Positions 6,102-7,194 of a DNA stretch of 7,194 nucleotides are shown here, piece by piece. The notes under the pieces were generated by a model. The model was not told the DNA's origin. It was given only the letters and a program-made list of their open reading frames with translations, and made no database searches. The stretch comes from an uncultured Holophagaceae bacterium (GTDB lineage Bacteria; Acidobacteriota; Holophagae; Holophagales; Holophagaceae): assembly GCA_903876615.1 (NCBI GenBank), contig CAIRAS010000413.1, positions 1 to 7,194 of the forward strand, written 5' to 3'. The position numbers were made by a program, and so were the translations under genes. The stretch's first letter is position 1. Each line of letters opens with the position of its first letter.

Positions 6102-7194
6102 ATGAAACTGACCTCTGTGATCGCCCTGCTGTCCGTGGCGCCGCTGCTGGCCCAGGCGCCTGCCACGCTCGGGGTCGCCGAGATCCGCGCCGGCATGAAG
6201 GGCTATGGCCGCACGGTGTTCCAGGGGGGGAAGATCGAGCGCTTTGAGTTCGAGGTGCTGGGCGTCCAGAAGAATGCCGCCCCCGGTCGCAGCCGCATCA
6301 TGGTCAAGGCAGCCGGGGGACCTCTGGCCGATACCGGCATTCTGGCGGGTATGAGCGGCAGCCCCTGCTACATCGACGGCAAGCTCATCGGGGCCCTGAG
6401 CACGGGCATCGTGTTCGAGAAGGAAGCGATCGGGGGCATCACGCCCATCGGCGAGATGCTGGATCAGCTGCGGGACATCCCCGAGCTGGCGCCCAGCCGC
6501 ACCCCGTTGATCCTGCCGAAGCTGGAGCCGCCCAAGGTGTTGAAGGCCGCCCTCCAGGGCCAGATGCTGGATTTCCAGAGCCTGGTGGGCGAGACCGATC
6601 CCCAGGCCCTGCCCATGACCCTGGTGGGCAGCCCCCTGGGTGCCGAGGCCCAGCGGCTCTTCGCCGGCTGGCCCGTGAGCTTCGCCGCAGTGCCGACCTT
6701 GTCCGGGGGCCGGGAGGAGGCCAGCCCTCTGGAACCCGGTGGGATGGCCGCCATCATGCTGATGCAGGGGGACCTCGACCTGGCCGCCTCCGGCACCATC
6801 ACCTATGTGTCGGGCAAGCGCGTCCTGCTCTTTGGACACCAGCTGTTCAACCTTGGGGCGGTGGATCTGCCGCTCTGGTCCGCCACGGTGGCCACGACGG
6901 TGGCCAGCTACCAGAACTCCTTCAAGCTGGCCATGCCCGTGGCGCCCGTGGGGGCCCTGCGGTTGGATCGCAACGCCGGCGTGGCGGGCATCCTCGGGGC
7001 CGAGGCCCACATGGTCCCCCTGCGCATCGGCCTGAACCTGGGCGGCAAGCGCACCCTGAACTTCCGCTTCGAGATCATGGACCATCCCGTGGCGACGGCC
7101 TCCCTGGCGGCCCTGGCCGTGGCGCAGACGCTCGAGGCCCACACCCGGGGCTTCGGCCTCCAGAGCCTGTCCATGCAAGGGAACATCAAGCTCA
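6102..7194 (+). CDS. Secreted SpoIVB/S55-like serine peptidase (3' end outside window)
   Basis: The first 364 residues are present and the frame is open to the window edge. MKLTSVIALLSVAPLLAQA is a signal peptide with probable cleavage after Ala19, so the protein acts in the periplasm or outside the cell. The segment IRAGMKGYGRTVFQGGKIER, then GILAGMSGSPCYIDGKLIGA (Ser85 in GMSGSP), then ITPIGEML is typical of SpoIVB peptidase S55-domain proteins. In SpoIVB the GMSGSP serine is the nucleophile. A second conserved block, ASGTITYVSGKRVLLFGHQL with His246, resembles the SpoIVB segment carrying the catalytic His, but here it follows the Ser instead of preceding it. No PDZ domain is evident in the visible part. 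Its target is unknown. There is no sporulation gene nearby, so a role in spore formation is not implied. The start is the first ATG giving a signal peptide; the Shine-Dalgarno is weak. Confidence 0.82.
   Translation, partial: MKLTSVIALLSVAPLLAQAPATLGVAEIRAGMKGYGRTVFQGGKIERFEFEVLGVQKNAAPGRSRIMVKAAGGPLADTGILAGMSGSPCYIDGKLIGALSTGIVFEKEAIGGITPIGEMLDQLRDIPELAPSRTPLILPKLEPPKVLKAALQGQMLDFQSLVGETDPQALPMTLVGSPLGAEAQRLFAGWPVSFAAVPTLSGGREEASPLEPGGMAAIMLMQGDLDLAASGTITYVSGKRVLLFGHQLFNLGAVDLPLWSATVATTVASYQNSFKLAMPVAPVGALRLDRNAGVAGILGAEAHMVPLRIGLNLGGKRTLNFRFEIMDHPVATASLAALAVAQTLEAHTRGFGLQSLSMQGNIKL

Noticed and set aside
6081..7178. 365-codon minus-strand frame opposite the S55 peptidase
   Set aside because: Rich in His/Gly/Gln/Ala, as expected of the complement of GC-rich codons; the plus strand encodes a signal peptide and the GMSGSP motif.

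Overview
This 7.2 kb stretch of GC-rich chromosomal DNA most resembles a member of the Acidobacteriota, probably the Holophagae (Geothrix/Holophaga-like). The reasons are a very large Oar-type TonB receptor with an N-terminal carboxypeptidase-regulatory-like domain, a secreted SpoIVB/S55-type peptidase outside a sporulation context, and strong G/C codon bias. The taxonomic call is inference from gene content, not from a marker gene.

Left part (1-1620): the window opens inside the 5' end of a minus-strand 3-hydroxybutyryl-CoA dehydrogenase. A 169-nt divergent intergenic region separates it from a plus-strand DEDDy-type 3'-5' exonuclease (PolB-exo2 family, 272 aa). Next is a small unrecognised 100-aa basic protein with its own Shine-Dalgarno and a possible promoter. 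Its stop codon sits inside the first of a run of perfect inverted repeats (1488-1602) that fills the gap to the next gene.

Middle (1622-5432): two minus-strand genes. The upstream one is a 987-aa Oar-like TonB-dependent outer-membrane receptor (signal peptide, CarboxypepD_reg domain, plug, beta-barrel ending in Phe). It ends at a strong intrinsic terminator. Only about 17 nt beyond the terminator's T-rich tail starts a YmdB-family metallophosphoesterase (260 aa), so that gene may depend on readthrough or on a very short, possibly leaderless, transcript.

Right part (5433-7194): a 669-nt gene-poor region with an AT-rich island (about 5630-5715) probably holds the promoter(s) of the TonB receptor, with a leader of about 180-210 nt. 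It is followed by a plus-strand secreted S55 (SpoIVB-like) peptidase cut by the window edge.

The genes look like ordinary housekeeping and envelope functions, not one dedicated system. I found no CRISPR, tRNA, rRNA, transposase or phage gene. The points most worth checking are the reversed Ser/His order in the S55-like protein, the palindrome-rich element at 1488-1602, and the unusual start of the YmdB-like gene.
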